This document shows positions 1 to 6,047 of a stretch of DNA of 13,266 bases, in pieces. Under the pieces are notes generated by a model. That model saw only the letters and a program-made list of their open reading frames with translations, had not been told where the DNA came from and made no database searches. The position numbers and the translations under genes were made by a program. Numbering within the stretch: position 1 is the stretch's first letter; every line of letters begins with the position of its first letter. Source of the DNA: F0422 sp003992255 (GTDB lineage: Bacteria > Bacillota > Negativicutes > Veillonellales > Veillonellaceae); assembly GCF_003992255.1 (NCBI RefSeq), contig NZ_RQVA01000024.1:1-13266 (forward strand), read 5' to 3'.

Positions 1-12
1 GCCTACTTTTTT
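1..12 (+). terminator. Possible tail of a truncated upstream terminator
   Basis: The window opens with GCCTAC followed directly by six T residues (7-12). This is what the 3' arm and U-tract of an intrinsic terminator look like, and it resembles the T7-GCA tail of the terminator at the right end of the window. The matching 5' arm would lie outside the window, so this is only an inference. Confidence 0.25.
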
Positions 13-28
13 GCATAAAAAAATATAC

Positions 29-60
29 CTTGGGGGGATGGCTTTTGCTGTCCCCCCAAG
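29..60. terminator. Strong G6/C6 hairpin, possible terminator (orientation unclear)
   Basis: The arms CTTGGGGGGA (29-38) and TCCCCCCAAG (51-60) are perfectly complementary. Pairing can continue inward through two wobble and two Watson-Crick pairs to a TTTT loop, giving about 14 bp. On the + strand it is followed by ATATATTATAG, not a U-tract. On the - strand it is followed after about five bases by a run of seven T, so it reads better as a - strand terminator, although no - strand gene is visible to its right. It may also act as an RNA-stabilising or insulating hairpin between the upstream gene and the glycosyltransferase operon. Confidence 0.5.
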
Positions 61-143
61 ATATATTATAGAGCCAAATTAAAACAAATTTTATTACAGC
101 CCTTTTTGATTTCTGTAGGTATAGTGTGAAAATAAAGGATATA

Positions 144-152
144 TGGTATACT
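144..152 (+). promoter_or_regulatory. Extended -10 promoter for the GT9 operon
   Basis: TGG followed by TATACT (147-152) fits an extended -10 element (TGn-TATAAT type) about 40 bases upstream of the first glycosyltransferase start. I see no good -35 hexamer at 16-18 bp spacing, which extended -10 promoters can tolerate. The same 12-base string, TGGTATACTAGA, occurs upstream of rimP at 5487-5498. Confidence 0.5.
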
Positions 153-192
153 AGAGAAGAATATACATCAAGAGATAAGAAAGGGATACTAT

Positions 193-1212
193 ATGAAAGA
201 AGATATACGAATTTTATTCATCAGAATGAGTTCGTTAGGTGATATCATTCATACACTACCAACTTTATATGCCATCCGAAAGCAATACCCAAACGCACAT
301 ATTGCATGGGCAGTTCATGAGCGCTTTAAGGATATTATCCCTGGTGAACCATGGGTAAATGAAGTCATTCTGATTGATAAAACGCGATTAAAAAGAATCC
401 CTTATCTGATAGAATTGTGGGGAATATTACATAAGAAAAAATTTGATATTTCATTAGACTTACAATCTTGGGCAAAAAGTGCAGCAGTAGCACTTGTGAG
501 CGGTGCTAAGAAAAAATATTCTTACTGGGAACAACGAGAAGGCAGTTGGCTAGTCAATACGCCATTGGTGGGACAGCATAAACGAGATCATCTCGTAGAA
601 GGCTATTTAGACACGGCACGAGCTTTAGGCTGTGATGTAGACGAAGTGATATTTCCATTACCTACATCTGAGGAGGCAAAAGAGCAAGTCATTGATAAGT
701 TACAGAGTCTTGGAATCTCTATAGATCGACCATATATTGCCATAGCGCCAGGTGCCAGATGGATTGCCAAAGAATGGCCTATACCTAAATTCATAGAGTT
801 GTGTAAGGAGCTAACAGCATTAGGAGAAAAAATAGTGCTGGTAGGTGCAGCAGATGACACATCTAAAGGAGAAGCAATCGTGGCCGGTGTGGATAGTAGT
901 GGCGTAGTTAGTTTAATTGGACAGACGAATGTACTTGAGCTAATAGAGGTTATTCGTCATAGTGCACTTTATATTAGTGCTGATACAGGACCATTACACA
1001 TCGCTAGTGCCTTGAAAAAGTCTTTGATCGCATTGTTTGGAACCACATGTGCAGAGCGAACCGGACCATATGGAAATGAATATGCTCGCATTATTAAATC
1101 TCCTACCTATCAAGCTACGTTGGATAATCCATTAGTAGAGGATATGGAGTGTATGGATCAAATTTCTGTAGAGACTGTGTTACAACATGTGAAGGAAATG
1201 AGGAATTTATGA
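193..1212 (+). CDS. Glycosyltransferase family 9, heptosyltransferase I (WaaC)-like
   Basis: This 339-residue protein is predicted to transfer a heptose (or related sugar) from a nucleotide-activated donor to the inner core of lipopolysaccharide on the cytoplasmic face of the inner membrane. The N-terminal half begins with a Rossmann-type strand and the GT9 signature MSSLGDIIHTLP (12-23), in which Asp17 matches the catalytic aspartate of WaaC. The C-terminal donor-binding half has APGARWIAKEWP (185-196), with Lys193 at the place of the donor-phosphate lysine, and SADTGPLHIA (262-271), the family's DxGxxH motif. The length is usual for the family. The start has a Shine-Dalgarno-like AAAGGGA about eight bases upstream. 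The last four bases form an ATGA overlap with a second GT9 gene, so the two are probably translationally coupled. GT9 membership is firm; the exact acceptor (WaaC as against another LPS-core position) cannot be read from sequence. Confidence 0.9.
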   Translation: MKEDIRILFIRMSSLGDIIHTLPTLYAIRKQYPNAHIAWAVHERFKDIIPGEPWVNEVILIDKTRLKRIPYLIELWGILHKKKFDISLDLQSWAKSAAVALVSGAKKKYSYWEQREGSWLVNTPLVGQHKRDHLVEGYLDTARALGCDVDEVIFPLPTSEEAKEQVIDKLQSLGISIDRPYIAIAPGARWIAKEWPIPKFIELCKELTALGEKIVLVGAADDTSKGEAIVAGVDSSGVVSLIGQTNVLELIEVIRHSALYISADTGPLHIASALKKSLIALFGTTCAERTGPYGNEYARIIKSPTYQATLDNPLVEDMECMDQISVETVLQHVKEMRNL

Positions 1213-2255
1213 TAGAGTTAAATGGGAAACGCATAGTTGTGACCTATTTGATGCATTTAGGTGATGTGGTGATTACCACGCCGTTTATCCATGCTTTGCG
1301 TAAGATAGCACCTGAAAGTCATATTACATATGTGATTGATAAGAAATTAGCTGATATATATCGTCATAATCCCTATATTGATCAATTAGTCGAAGTGGAT
1401 AAAAAAGGTGTTCATAACAGTATTAGTGGCCTCAATGCGATTGCGAAGCAAATTCGTAGTGAAGGGCCTATCGATGTAGTGATTAATTTACATCCTAATG
1501 AAAGAACGTCCTATTTGGCATGGAAATTAGGGGGGAAAGTGACTACGGGAATGAGTCACTTTTTATTCCGTCTATTTATGACTAAGGTAACACCATTGAA
1601 TCGTAAAACAGTGCATGCTGCAGAGATGTATATGAATGTATTGGAGCAATTAGGGTATCCTGTAGCACATCAAGGCTTGGAGCTATTTACGTCTCCAGAA
1701 TGGGACGAGAAGGCAACGCAGTTCTATGCAACACAAGGGGTAGTAGAATCTGATGTATTGATAGGGTTTAATGTAGGAAGTGCAGTGCCACAGAAACGAT
1801 GGAATATAGAACGCTTTGCTCATGTGGCAGATACATTGGCAAGAGATGGATATCGTATTGTATTTTTTGGTGGATCTATGGATGAAGAGATGGTACAGGA
1901 AGTCATTGATGAAATGCAAGAACCTGCTATTAAGGCTACAGGTGCTTTCAGTATTGGTGAATTGGCGGCTGCCATGAGACGCTGTATTTGCCTAGTTACC
2001 AATGATTCTGGACCCATGCACGTAGCGGTAAGTCAAAAAGTGCCTGTCATTGCTTTATTTGGACCGTCAAATCCCTCCTTATATGGACCATTTACGGAGG
2101 ATGCGATTGTATTGGAAACAATGGACACCTATGATGTAAGTAAAAATATGAATCAAGTATTACGATCAGGAAAGTATATCGGATTATCCATGATTCAAGA
2201 GCAAGAAGTTCTGGACGCAGTACGAACGATGTTAGCCAGAAAGGGTATGAAATAA
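1209..2255 (+). CDS. Glycosyltransferase family 9, heptosyltransferase II (WaaF)-like
   Basis: This 348-residue protein is a second family 9 glycosyltransferase, probably adding the next heptose to the LPS inner core. MHLGDVVITTPF (15-26) carries the catalytic-type Asp19. VGSAVPQKRW (189-198) is the donor-phosphate loop with Lys196, and NDSGPMHVA (265-273) is the DxGxxH donor motif, followed by ALFGPSNPSLYGP (282-294). I chose the ATG at 1209 over the in-frame ATG at 1149: the upstream 20 residues lie inside the preceding gene, look unlike the family N-terminus, and AAGGAAATGAGG lies just before 1209. The ATGA overlap suggests coupling to the first transferase. The two proteins are diverged paralogues that share motifs but little else by eye. 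The exact position in the core is an inference. Confidence 0.88.
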   Translation: MIELNGKRIVVTYLMHLGDVVITTPFIHALRKIAPESHITYVIDKKLADIYRHNPYIDQLVEVDKKGVHNSISGLNAIAKQIRSEGPIDVVINLHPNERTSYLAWKLGGKVTTGMSHFLFRLFMTKVTPLNRKTVHAAEMYMNVLEQLGYPVAHQGLELFTSPEWDEKATQFYATQGVVESDVLIGFNVGSAVPQKRWNIERFAHVADTLARDGYRIVFFGGSMDEEMVQEVIDEMQEPAIKATGAFSIGELAAAMRRCICLVTNDSGPMHVAVSQKVPVIALFGPSNPSLYGPFTEDAIVLETMDTYDVSKNMNQVLRSGKYIGLSMIQEQEVLDAVRTMLARKGMK

Positions 2256-2257
2256 GC

Positions 2258-3172
2258 ATGCACTATATTGTATTTGATTTAGAGTGGAATCAGCCATATA
2301 GCATAGAACCGAATATGATACGACGATCAGGCTTTCCATTTACAGGAGAAATCATACAAATAGGAGCTGTTAAATTAGATGAAAGTTTAGATATTGTAGA
2401 TCAATTTGAGGTATTCATTACACCTAAATTTTTGCCGGTTATGCATCATTCCGTAGAGCAGTTAACTCATATTACGATGGAGAAACTTCGGCGAGAAGGC
2501 GTGTCTTTTAAACGAGGCTGCGAACAGTTTTTGCAATTTATAGGGGATAATGGCATCTTATTATCCTGGGGGCCCGATGATATTGAAGTACTGATGGATA
2601 ATGCCTTATGTCATAAGGTGAATGTGCCTAGAGAAGTGCCGTGGTACGATTTGCAAGCTATTTATGCTAGAACAGTACATCACACGTCACAACAATATGC
2701 CTTGCAAAAAGCAATGGATGATCTAGGGGTAAAGGCCCCTAACTTAATGGCTCATAATGGGTTGCATGATGCAGTATGTGCGGCGATGATTGCTCAGCGA
2801 TTTCCTTTCATGAGAGGATTACAAGTTTTGCAGGACGCTCAAAAAGGTCGAACTCGTTATTTCTATGGACTTTCACGGCATGAGCAAAAAATATTTGAAT
2901 CCATCGTAACTCAGCCTAGAATATTTAGGCAAAGCAATCGGGCTAAAACACGATGCCCGCAGTGTAAAGAACCGCTGCGATTAGAACCTATAGTGGGTGT
3001 TGTAAAGCATAGGTTTTTATCTATGGGATCCTGTAAAGAGCATGGTACTTTTGGGGTACATTGGTATGTAGGGAAATCAGTGAGCAAACATGTAGGCTTA
3101 CGATATTTTATTTCAAAGGTTGTTACTAATGCACCAAAGGGCTTGCAGGAATTATATGCTCGAAAAAAATAA
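2258..3172 (+). CDS. DEDDh-family 3'-5' exonuclease with C-terminal Cys/His cluster
   Basis: This 304-residue protein belongs to the RNase T / DNA polymerase III epsilon exonuclease superfamily and recalls KapD/ERI-1-like enzymes. Exo I is FDLEWN (6-11; Asp7, Glu9). GEIIQIGAVKLD (30-41) is the usual following strand. SWGPDD (103-108) is Exo II, and HNGLHD (166-171) gives the H-x4-D of Exo III, so all catalytic acidic residues appear to be present. After about residue 185 it carries an extra segment of roughly 120 residues with CPQC (233-236) and CKEH (259-262), a C-x2-C-x22-C-x2-H arrangement suggestive of a zinc-ribbon-like fold that could bind nucleic acid. It starts two bases after the second GT9 stop, so it is probably in the same operon despite no obvious link to LPS. 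The substrate (RNA or DNA) cannot be told from the sequence. Confidence 0.82.
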   Translation: MHYIVFDLEWNQPYSIEPNMIRRSGFPFTGEIIQIGAVKLDESLDIVDQFEVFITPKFLPVMHHSVEQLTHITMEKLRREGVSFKRGCEQFLQFIGDNGILLSWGPDDIEVLMDNALCHKVNVPREVPWYDLQAIYARTVHHTSQQYALQKAMDDLGVKAPNLMAHNGLHDAVCAAMIAQRFPFMRGLQVLQDAQKGRTRYFYGLSRHEQKIFESIVTQPRIFRQSNRAKTRCPQCKEPLRLEPIVGVVKHRFLSMGSCKEHGTFGVHWYVGKSVSKHVGLRYFISKVVTNAPKGLQELYARKK

Positions 3173-3176
3173 TATG

Positions 3177-3213
3177 TACATGAAAAAGTGTGGACTGTAA
3201 TGCTACACATGTA
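3177..3213 (+). terminator. Weak interrupted hairpin after the exonuclease gene
   Basis: TACAT (3177-3181) pairs with ATGTA (3209-3213), and GTGTGG (3188-3193) pairs with CTACAC (3203-3208) with one wobble, leaving a six-base bulge and a nine-base loop. It is followed by ATTTTAG, a poor U-tract. It could be a weak terminator for the three-gene block. The rest of this 90-base gap is AT-rich and holds a TATAGT (3231-3236) that could be a -10 for the aminopeptidase, without a clear -35. Confidence 0.3.
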
Positions 3214-3262
3214 ATTTTAGATAATACATATATAGTGTTAGATATCTAGAAAGGAATGAAGT

Positions 3263-4648
3263 ATGGAACGAAGAAATGCTTGGCATGAATACACAGAAGA
3301 ACAATTACGTGAAGTAGAAGCGTTATCTACAGCGTATCGTCATTTTTTAGATCATGGTAAAACAGAACGTGAATGTGTACAGCAAATTGTGGCAGCTGCG
3401 GAGGCAAAAGGTTATCGCAATATGCAAGATGTAGTGAAATCAGGAGATGCATTGCAAGCTGGCGACAAGGTGTATTATGTGCACATGAAGAAGGCAGTTG
3501 CTATGGTTCATATTGGTACAGAACCTATTGAAGAGGGTATGAATATTTTAGGGGCTCATATTGACTCTCCACGATTGGATGTTAAACAAAATCCATTATA
3601 TGTAGATAGTGATTTAGCGCTATTAGATACACATTACTATGGAGGTATCAAAAAATACCAATGGGTAACAATGCCTTTAGCTATCCACGGTGTAGTGGTG
3701 AAACGCGATGGTTCTGTGGTGGAACTAGCCATTGGTGAAAGTCCGACAGATCCAGTATTCTGCGTTACCGATTTATTACCGCATTTGGGACAAGAACAAA
3801 TGGAGAAAAAGGCAGCCAAAGTAGTAGAAGGGGAACAATTAGACCTTCTTATTGGCAGTCGTCCTGTAAAAGGAGAACTTAAAGAAGGTGTGCAAGCCTA
3901 TGTGTTACAGGTTTTAAAAGAACAATATGGCTTTGAAGAAGAAGACTTCTTATCTGCAGAATTAGAAATTGTGCCAGCTGGTGCCGCTCGAGAATTAGGC
4001 TTTGATCGTTCCATGATTATTGGCTATGGGCAAGATGACCGCGTATGTGCGTATACATCATTAGTAGCTATGTTGGAAACAGAATCCGTATCTAGAACGA
4101 CATGTACATTGTTGGTTGATAAAGAGGAAATTGGTTCCGTTGGTGCAACGGGGATGCAATCTCGATTCTTTGAAAACTTTATGGCAGAACTGCTAGAAGC
4201 TATGGGACATACGTCTCCATTAGCAGTGCGCCGCACATTGTCCAATAGCCGCATGCTATCTTCCGATGTAAGTGCTGGCTTTGACCCTCTGTATGCAAGT
4301 GCTTTCGAAAAGAAAAATGCTGCTTTCTTAGGTCGTGGCGTGGTGTTTAATAAATTTACTGGATCCAGAGGTAAAAGTGGATCCAATGATTCCAATGCAG
4401 AATATATGGCATTGATTCGCAAGTTGATGGATGCTGATAATATTTCTTACCAAACAGCAGAGTTAGGCCGTGTTGACCTCGGTGGTGGCGGTACTATCGC
4501 TTATATTATGGCATTGTATGGTATGGATGTCATTGACTGTGGCGTAGCCGTACTTAGTATGCACTCACCTTGGGAAGTGACAAGCAAGGCAGATATTTAT
4601 GAAGCAAAACGCTGTTACCTATCTTTCTTAGCTGCGAAAGGAGCATAG
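3263..4648 (+). CDS. M18 family zinc aminopeptidase
   Basis: This 461-residue protein is an M18 (aminopeptidase I / aspartyl aminopeptidase type) metallo-exopeptidase, expected to remove N-terminal residues from peptides in the cytoplasm as a large homo-oligomer. The metal and catalytic residues are visible in family order: GAHIDSPRLD (97-106; His99), GYGQDDRVC (254-262; the bridging Asp), DKEEIGS (286-292; the general-base and metal Glu pair), SSDVSAGFDP (333-342; Asp335) and SMHSPWE (432-438; His434). SGSNDSNAEY (372-381) and LGGGGTIAY (406-414) are also conserved in M18 proteins. The length is normal and no key residue is missing. The ATG follows a good AAAGGA. It is separated by 90 bases from the exonuclease and is probably the first gene of a block with the next two. 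The peptidase class is secure; residue preference is not predictable. Confidence 0.92.
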   Translation: MERRNAWHEYTEEQLREVEALSTAYRHFLDHGKTERECVQQIVAAAEAKGYRNMQDVVKSGDALQAGDKVYYVHMKKAVAMVHIGTEPIEEGMNILGAHIDSPRLDVKQNPLYVDSDLALLDTHYYGGIKKYQWVTMPLAIHGVVVKRDGSVVELAIGESPTDPVFCVTDLLPHLGQEQMEKKAAKVVEGEQLDLLIGSRPVKGELKEGVQAYVLQVLKEQYGFEEEDFLSAELEIVPAGAARELGFDRSMIIGYGQDDRVCAYTSLVAMLETESVSRTTCTLLVDKEEIGSVGATGMQSRFFENFMAELLEAMGHTSPLAVRRTLSNSRMLSSDVSAGFDPLYASAFEKKNAAFLGRGVVFNKFTGSRGKSGSNDSNAEYMALIRKLMDADNISYQTAELGRVDLGGGGTIAYIMALYGMDVIDCGVAVLSMHSPWEVTSKADIYEAKRCYLSFLAAKGA

Positions 4649-4652
4649 TTCT

Positions 4653-5021
4653 ATGACAACTCATCAGGATACAGAGCGAGTGAAAGTAGATATTTTTAGC
4701 ATGACTAGAGATGAAGCGAAACAGTTCCTACAAGATAAGGAACATTTTATGCTTGTGATTCGTAAAATGATGTATGAATATTGTCCTATTGTGAAGGTAG
4801 AACGCTTTGAACCTACAGAAGGGGAACGCATCAGTGGATATTTTACAGAAGAAACTGCGCAAGATAGAGCCTTTGTATTGTCAGTTGTATTAGATCCATT
4901 TGAAGTATCTGCCATGAAAGTAGCCGAAGAACGTGGTAGATTAAAAGAGTATATCTTTGCTGCTAGCGAGATGACAGAAGTTTTATTCAATATGTTGAAA
5001 CAAGAATTTATAAAATCATAA
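4653..5021 (+). CDS. Conserved-looking 122-residue protein, function unknown
   Basis: I do not recognise this protein. It is 122 residues, soluble by eye with no signal peptide or membrane segment, rich in Glu and Lys and apparently mostly alpha-helical with a central beta-prone stretch (FVLSVVLDPF, residues 73-82). It has a single cysteine in MMYEYCPIVKVERFEP (39-54). The ORF is credible as a gene: it follows the aminopeptidase stop by four bases, has AAAGGAG nine bases before the ATG, and its codon use matches its neighbours. The placement suggests co-expression with the aminopeptidase, but no function can be inferred from that alone. Confidence 0.75.
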   Translation: MTTHQDTERVKVDIFSMTRDEAKQFLQDKEHFMLVIRKMMYEYCPIVKVERFEPTEGERISGYFTEETAQDRAFVLSVVLDPFEVSAMKVAEERGRLKEYIFAASEMTEVLFNMLKQEFIKS

Positions 5022-5100
5022 TATTGTGATGATATATGCAATAAGGTGTAGTATTGATATAGGATAGAAGATATTGATAGTACATTAGAAAGGAAAGTAT

Positions 5101-5469
5101 ATGCTATACATAGAGTATCCAAAATGCACGACTTGCAAGCGTGCAAAAAAATATTTAGATGACCATGGTATTTCTTATACACATCGAGATATTAAAGAAG
5201 AAAACCCTACGGCGGAAGAACTGGGTGTGTGGTACCCTAAGAGTAAGAAAGCTGATATTAAGGCATTCTTTAATACATCTGGACAAATCTATCGTGGAGA
5301 AGGTATCAAGGATAAATTGCCTACCATGACAGAAGATGAAAAGTTAACACTTCTTGCAACGAATGGTATGCTAGTGAAACGACCAATTCTTGTATTGGAA
5401 GATACAGTACTGGTAGGATTTAAAGAAGCAGAGTGGGAAGAAGCATTAAAACGTAATGGTTTACTGTAG
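5101..5469 (+). CDS. Spx/MgsR/ArsC-family thioredoxin-fold protein
   Basis: This 122-residue protein belongs to the ArsC/Spx/YffB family. The N-terminus IEYPKCTTCKRAKKYL (4-19) has a CxxC pair (Cys9, Cys12), as in Spx-type redox-sensing regulators and YffB-like proteins; classical arsenate reductases normally keep only the first cysteine of this loop. The family's later KRP motif is present as LVKRPILV (91-98), and the protein ends in the expected helix (FKEAEWEEAL, 107-116). In Bacillus, Spx and MgsR bind RNA polymerase alpha and act in oxidative and general stress; whether this protein does so is not shown by the sequence. The ATG is preceded by AGAAAGGAAAG. The 79-base gap upstream is AT-rich with no strong promoter or terminator. 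A stand-alone reductase role remains possible. Confidence 0.82.
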   Translation: MLYIEYPKCTTCKRAKKYLDDHGISYTHRDIKEENPTAEELGVWYPKSKKADIKAFFNTSGQIYRGEGIKDKLPTMTEDEKLTLLATNGMLVKRPILVLEDTVLVGFKEAEWEEALKRNGLL

Positions 5470-5486
5470 CTATTTTCACACACTTG

Positions 5487-5495
5487 TGGTATACT
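5487..5495 (+). promoter_or_regulatory. Extended -10 promoter for the rimP-nusA-infB operon
   Basis: TGG-TATACT (-10 at 5490-5495) lies in the 106-base gap after the Spx-like gene. It is part of the 12-base string TGGTATACTAGA, also seen before the GT9 operon (144-155). No good -35 is visible, in keeping with an extended -10 promoter. Transcription would start near 5502, giving a leader of about 75 bases that contains the hairpin at 5522-5547. Confidence 0.5.
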
Positions 5496-5521
5496 AGAAG
5501 TAACTTTTATAGAATCTATTA

Positions 5522-5547
5522 AAAGAGTGAGCTCAGGCTCACTCTTT
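5522..5547 (+). terminator. Hairpin in the rimP leader: terminator or attenuator
   Basis: AAAGAGTGAGC (5522-5532) and GCTCACTCTTT (5537-5547) are perfect complements around a TCAG loop. The 3' side continues CTCTTATA, a broken U-tract. It can end transcripts of the Spx-like gene. Because the predicted operon promoter lies upstream of it, it would also sit in the 5' leader of rimP-nusA and could attenuate the operon. In Bacillus subtilis NusA is reported to autoregulate through a NusA-dependent terminator in this same leader; equivalence here is inference. Confidence 0.7.
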
Positions 5548-5575
5548 CTCTTATACTGTAGCAAGGAGGGATAAG

Positions 5576-6034
5576 ATGAAACGAGACGCCGTGGAGGAGT
5601 TTGTGTCCGGTGTAGTAGAAACAATTATTGAATCTACGGAGCTAGAGCTTGTGGATGTGGAATATGTACATGAGCGGGAATGGTACTTGCGCGTATTCCT
5701 AGACAAAGAAGGCGGTATCGACTTAGATGACTGCCAGATGGTAAGTGAAAAGTTAAGTGAAGTATTGGATGCGAAAGACCCAATTAAGGAAAACTACTTA
5801 TTGGAAGTATCATCTCCAGGATTGGATAGAGTTTTGAAAAAAGAAAAAGACTTTATTCGCTATCATGGTAGAGAGGTAGATATTCAACTATTTAAACCTA
5901 TTGATGGTAAAAAGCAATATACAGGATCCTTACAGGGATACTCTGATGACACAATAACGATTCGAGTTCAAGAGGATACCATCGATCTTGATCGTGCAGC
6001 CATTGCACAGATTCGACTACATTTGGATTTTTAA
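5576..6034 (+). CDS. rimP: Ribosome maturation factor RimP
   Basis: RimP (YlxS/YhbC) is a 152-residue cytoplasmic factor that assists assembly of the 30S subunit. The N-terminal alpha/beta domain contains LELVDVEYVHEREWYLRVFLDKEGGI (start near 23) and DLDDCQMVSEKLSEVLD (49-65), followed by the family hallmark YLLEVSSPGLDR (74-85). The C-terminal SH3-like beta barrel (about 88-152) is present and the length is normal. A strong AAGGAGGG at 5563-5570 precedes the ATG by five bases. It is the first gene of the nusA operon, as in most bacteria, and the 13-base gap to nusA's GTG holds nusA's ribosome binding site. Confidence 0.95.
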   Translation: MKRDAVEEFVSGVVETIIESTELELVDVEYVHEREWYLRVFLDKEGGIDLDDCQMVSEKLSEVLDAKDPIKENYLLEVSSPGLDRVLKKEKDFIRYHGREVDIQLFKPIDGKKQYTGSLQGYSDDTITIRVQEDTIDLDRAAIAQIRLHLDF

Positions 6035-6041
6035 GGGGAGG
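6033..6041 (+). promoter_or_regulatory. Shine-Dalgarno site that fixes the nusA GTG start
   Basis: AAGGGGAGG overlaps the rimP stop codon and lies six bases before the GTG at 6048. It rules out the longer reading from an ATG at 5988 inside rimP. Confidence 0.85.
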
Positions 6042-6047
6042 AAAGCA

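Noticed and set aside
1149..1208. N-terminal extension of the second GT9 gene from an ATG at 1149
   Set aside because: It overlaps the first GT9 gene by 64 bases and adds 20 residues unlike the family; the ATG at 1209 has a ribosome binding site and an ATGA overlap.
5022..5100. TTGATA (5054-5059) as a -35 for the Spx-like gene
   Set aside because: The best hexamer at 17-18 bp spacing is TAGTAC, which matches the -10 consensus at only three positions.
4664..5182. 172-residue - strand frame opposite the unknown protein and the Spx-like gene
   Set aside because: It overlaps two supported genes, has a composition typical of an antisense shadow (Ser/Tyr/Ile-rich) and no recognisable motif.
5552..5557. 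A second TATACT close to rimP as a -10 element
   Set aside because: A start about seven bases downstream would fall in the ribosome binding site, and there is no TGn or -35; the site at 5490-5495 is better.
5988..6047. N-terminal extension of nusA from an ATG at 5988
   Set aside because: It lies inside rimP, lacks a ribosome binding site and does not resemble NusA; the GTG at 6048 with AAGGGGAGG is better.
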